From positions 1 through 14,545 of the forward strand of contig CAYMLQ010000115.1 of NCBI GenBank assembly GCA_964390795.1: DNA of 14,545 nucleotides. The letters run 5' to 3'. The DNA comes from CAYMLQ01 sp964390795 (GTDB lineage: Bacteria; Verrucomicrobiota; Kiritimatiellia; RFP12; UBA1067). The first letter of the stretch is position 1; each line of letters opens with the position of its first letter. The translations under genes were made by a program, and so were the position numbers. The notes below the pieces were generated by a model, which saw only the letters and a program-made list of their open reading frames with translations, had not been told where the DNA came from and made no database searches. Positions 13,970-14,545 of this stretch are shown here, piece after piece.

Positions 13970-14545
13970 TTACAGCGCAAAGCTCAGCCAGAGCGGGATG
14001 GTGACAAGGCAGAGGACGTGCGTCGCAAGAATGGCGGCGGCGGAAAACTCCGCATCGCCGCCGTAGGCCTCGGCCAGCGTCACGCTGGCCATGGCGGCGG
14101 GCATCACCGCGATGAGAACCAGCACGCGCCGCACGTCCAGCGGCAGCGGCACCAGCGACAGCCCCGCGACGCAGAGCGCAGGGATCACCACGAGGCGCAA
14201 CACGCAGGTGCCGGCCATCAATGGCGACCAGAGCTTGCCGGGATGCAGCATCGCGATGCGCGAACCGCAGATCAGGGCGGAGGCCGGGATCGTCGCGCCG
14301 CCCGCCATCCGGCAGGTCTCCAGAAGCGTTTTCAGAAACTCGCCCGGGGTTTCGCCTGGCGTGACGCCGTAGCGCGCGCACAGCGCGCGCACCAGTAGCA
14401 CCGTAAAGGAAAACATCAGCGCCACCATCGGCACGCTCACCAGATTTTTCAGGAAGGCCCGGTCCAGCTTCTGTCCTGTGAGCGCCTTGATGCCCAGCGT
14501 CCACACGCACAACTCCGAACCGAGCGCCGAAAAGATGACCAGCGC
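13970..14545 (-). CDS. AEC (auxin efflux carrier) family transporter, C-terminal part
   Basis: The frame is open from the right edge of the window to a TAA at 13972-13970, giving 191 residues with no start, so the N-terminus (about 110 residues by family length of roughly 300) lies outside. It contains about five hydrophobic segments. Family features are ALVIFSALGSELCVWTLG at the left end of the fragment, GGATIPASALICGSRIA (the central small-residue/proline break typical of AEC transporters), the VLRLVVIPAL helix, and the PAAMASVTLAEAYGGD-x-x-F-x-A-A-x-x-x-x-T-H block near the C-terminus, which is the most diagnostic. AEC proteins are inner-membrane secondary carriers of organic acids or auxin-like compounds; the substrate is not predictable here. 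Confidence 0.85.
   Translation of the reverse strand, partial: ALVIFSALGSELCVWTLGIKALTGQKLDRAFLKNLVSVPMVALMFSFTVLLVRALCARYGVTPGETPGEFLKTLLETCRMAGGATIPASALICGSRIAMLHPGKLWSPLMAGTCVLRLVVIPALCVAGLSLVPLPLDVRRVLVLIAVMPAAMASVTLAEAYGGDAEFSAAAILATHVLCLVTIPLWLSFAL

Overview
The window comes from a GC-rich Gram-negative bacterium. It is most likely a member of the PVC superphylum, Kiritimatiellota or Lentisphaerota type. This placement is an inference from several features: a secreted PQQ-like propeller with a WP-x-x-RGP-x-x-NG start, a DUF2723-like membrane protein fused to TPR repeats, a large secreted beta-helix carbohydrate-active protein, an LpxL-type acyltransferase, and the C/G-biased codon third positions. 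No rRNA is present to confirm it. No CRISPR array, insertion sequence or complete phage gene is visible.

Layout. (1) Positions 62-7398 (+) hold four closely packed genes: kduI (uronate isomerase), a secreted right-handed beta-helix enzyme of GH141 type, a polytopic DUF2723-like/TPR protein, and an LpxL/HtrB-family acyltransferase. (2) Positions 7396-7591 hold what I consider the most interesting object: a previously unannotated minus-strand small RNA. It has a recognisable promoter, three consecutive hairpins with C-rich (CUCCC/UUCCCC) loops, a fourth free UCCUCCC motif, and a near-perfect GAAA-capped intrinsic terminator followed by a U-tract. The loops mimic the anti-Shine-Dalgarno sequence of 16S rRNA. 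(3) A YgiQ-type radical SAM gene (+) appears to have a promoter placed so that its mRNA is leaderless. It converges with rnc (RNase III, -), and their coding ends overlap by 23 nt. (4) A divergent tRNA-Val(CAC) gene has its own promoter and probable terminator. A gene-poor stretch of about 390 bp follows, holding an 11-bp tandem repeat, a 13-bp perfect inverted repeat and what looks like the decayed N-terminus of a BrnT-like toxin gene. (5) mtnN (MTA/SAH nucleosidase, +) is followed by a two-gene unit of exported proteins: an unrecognised 317-aa protein and a PQQ-like beta-propeller. (6) The 3' half of an AEC-family transporter gene (-) runs off the right edge.

How the genes relate. The left block combines uronic-acid catabolism and polysaccharide attack with two cell-envelope genes, which fits an outer-membrane-bearing polysaccharide degrader. 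The middle of the window is rich in RNA biology: a putative anti-SD sRNA, RNase III with a hairpin abutting its own ribosome binding site, an overlapping convergent mRNA pair that would make double-stranded RNA, and a tRNA. Housekeeping methyl-cycle salvage (mtnN) and two small exported-protein genes complete the right side.
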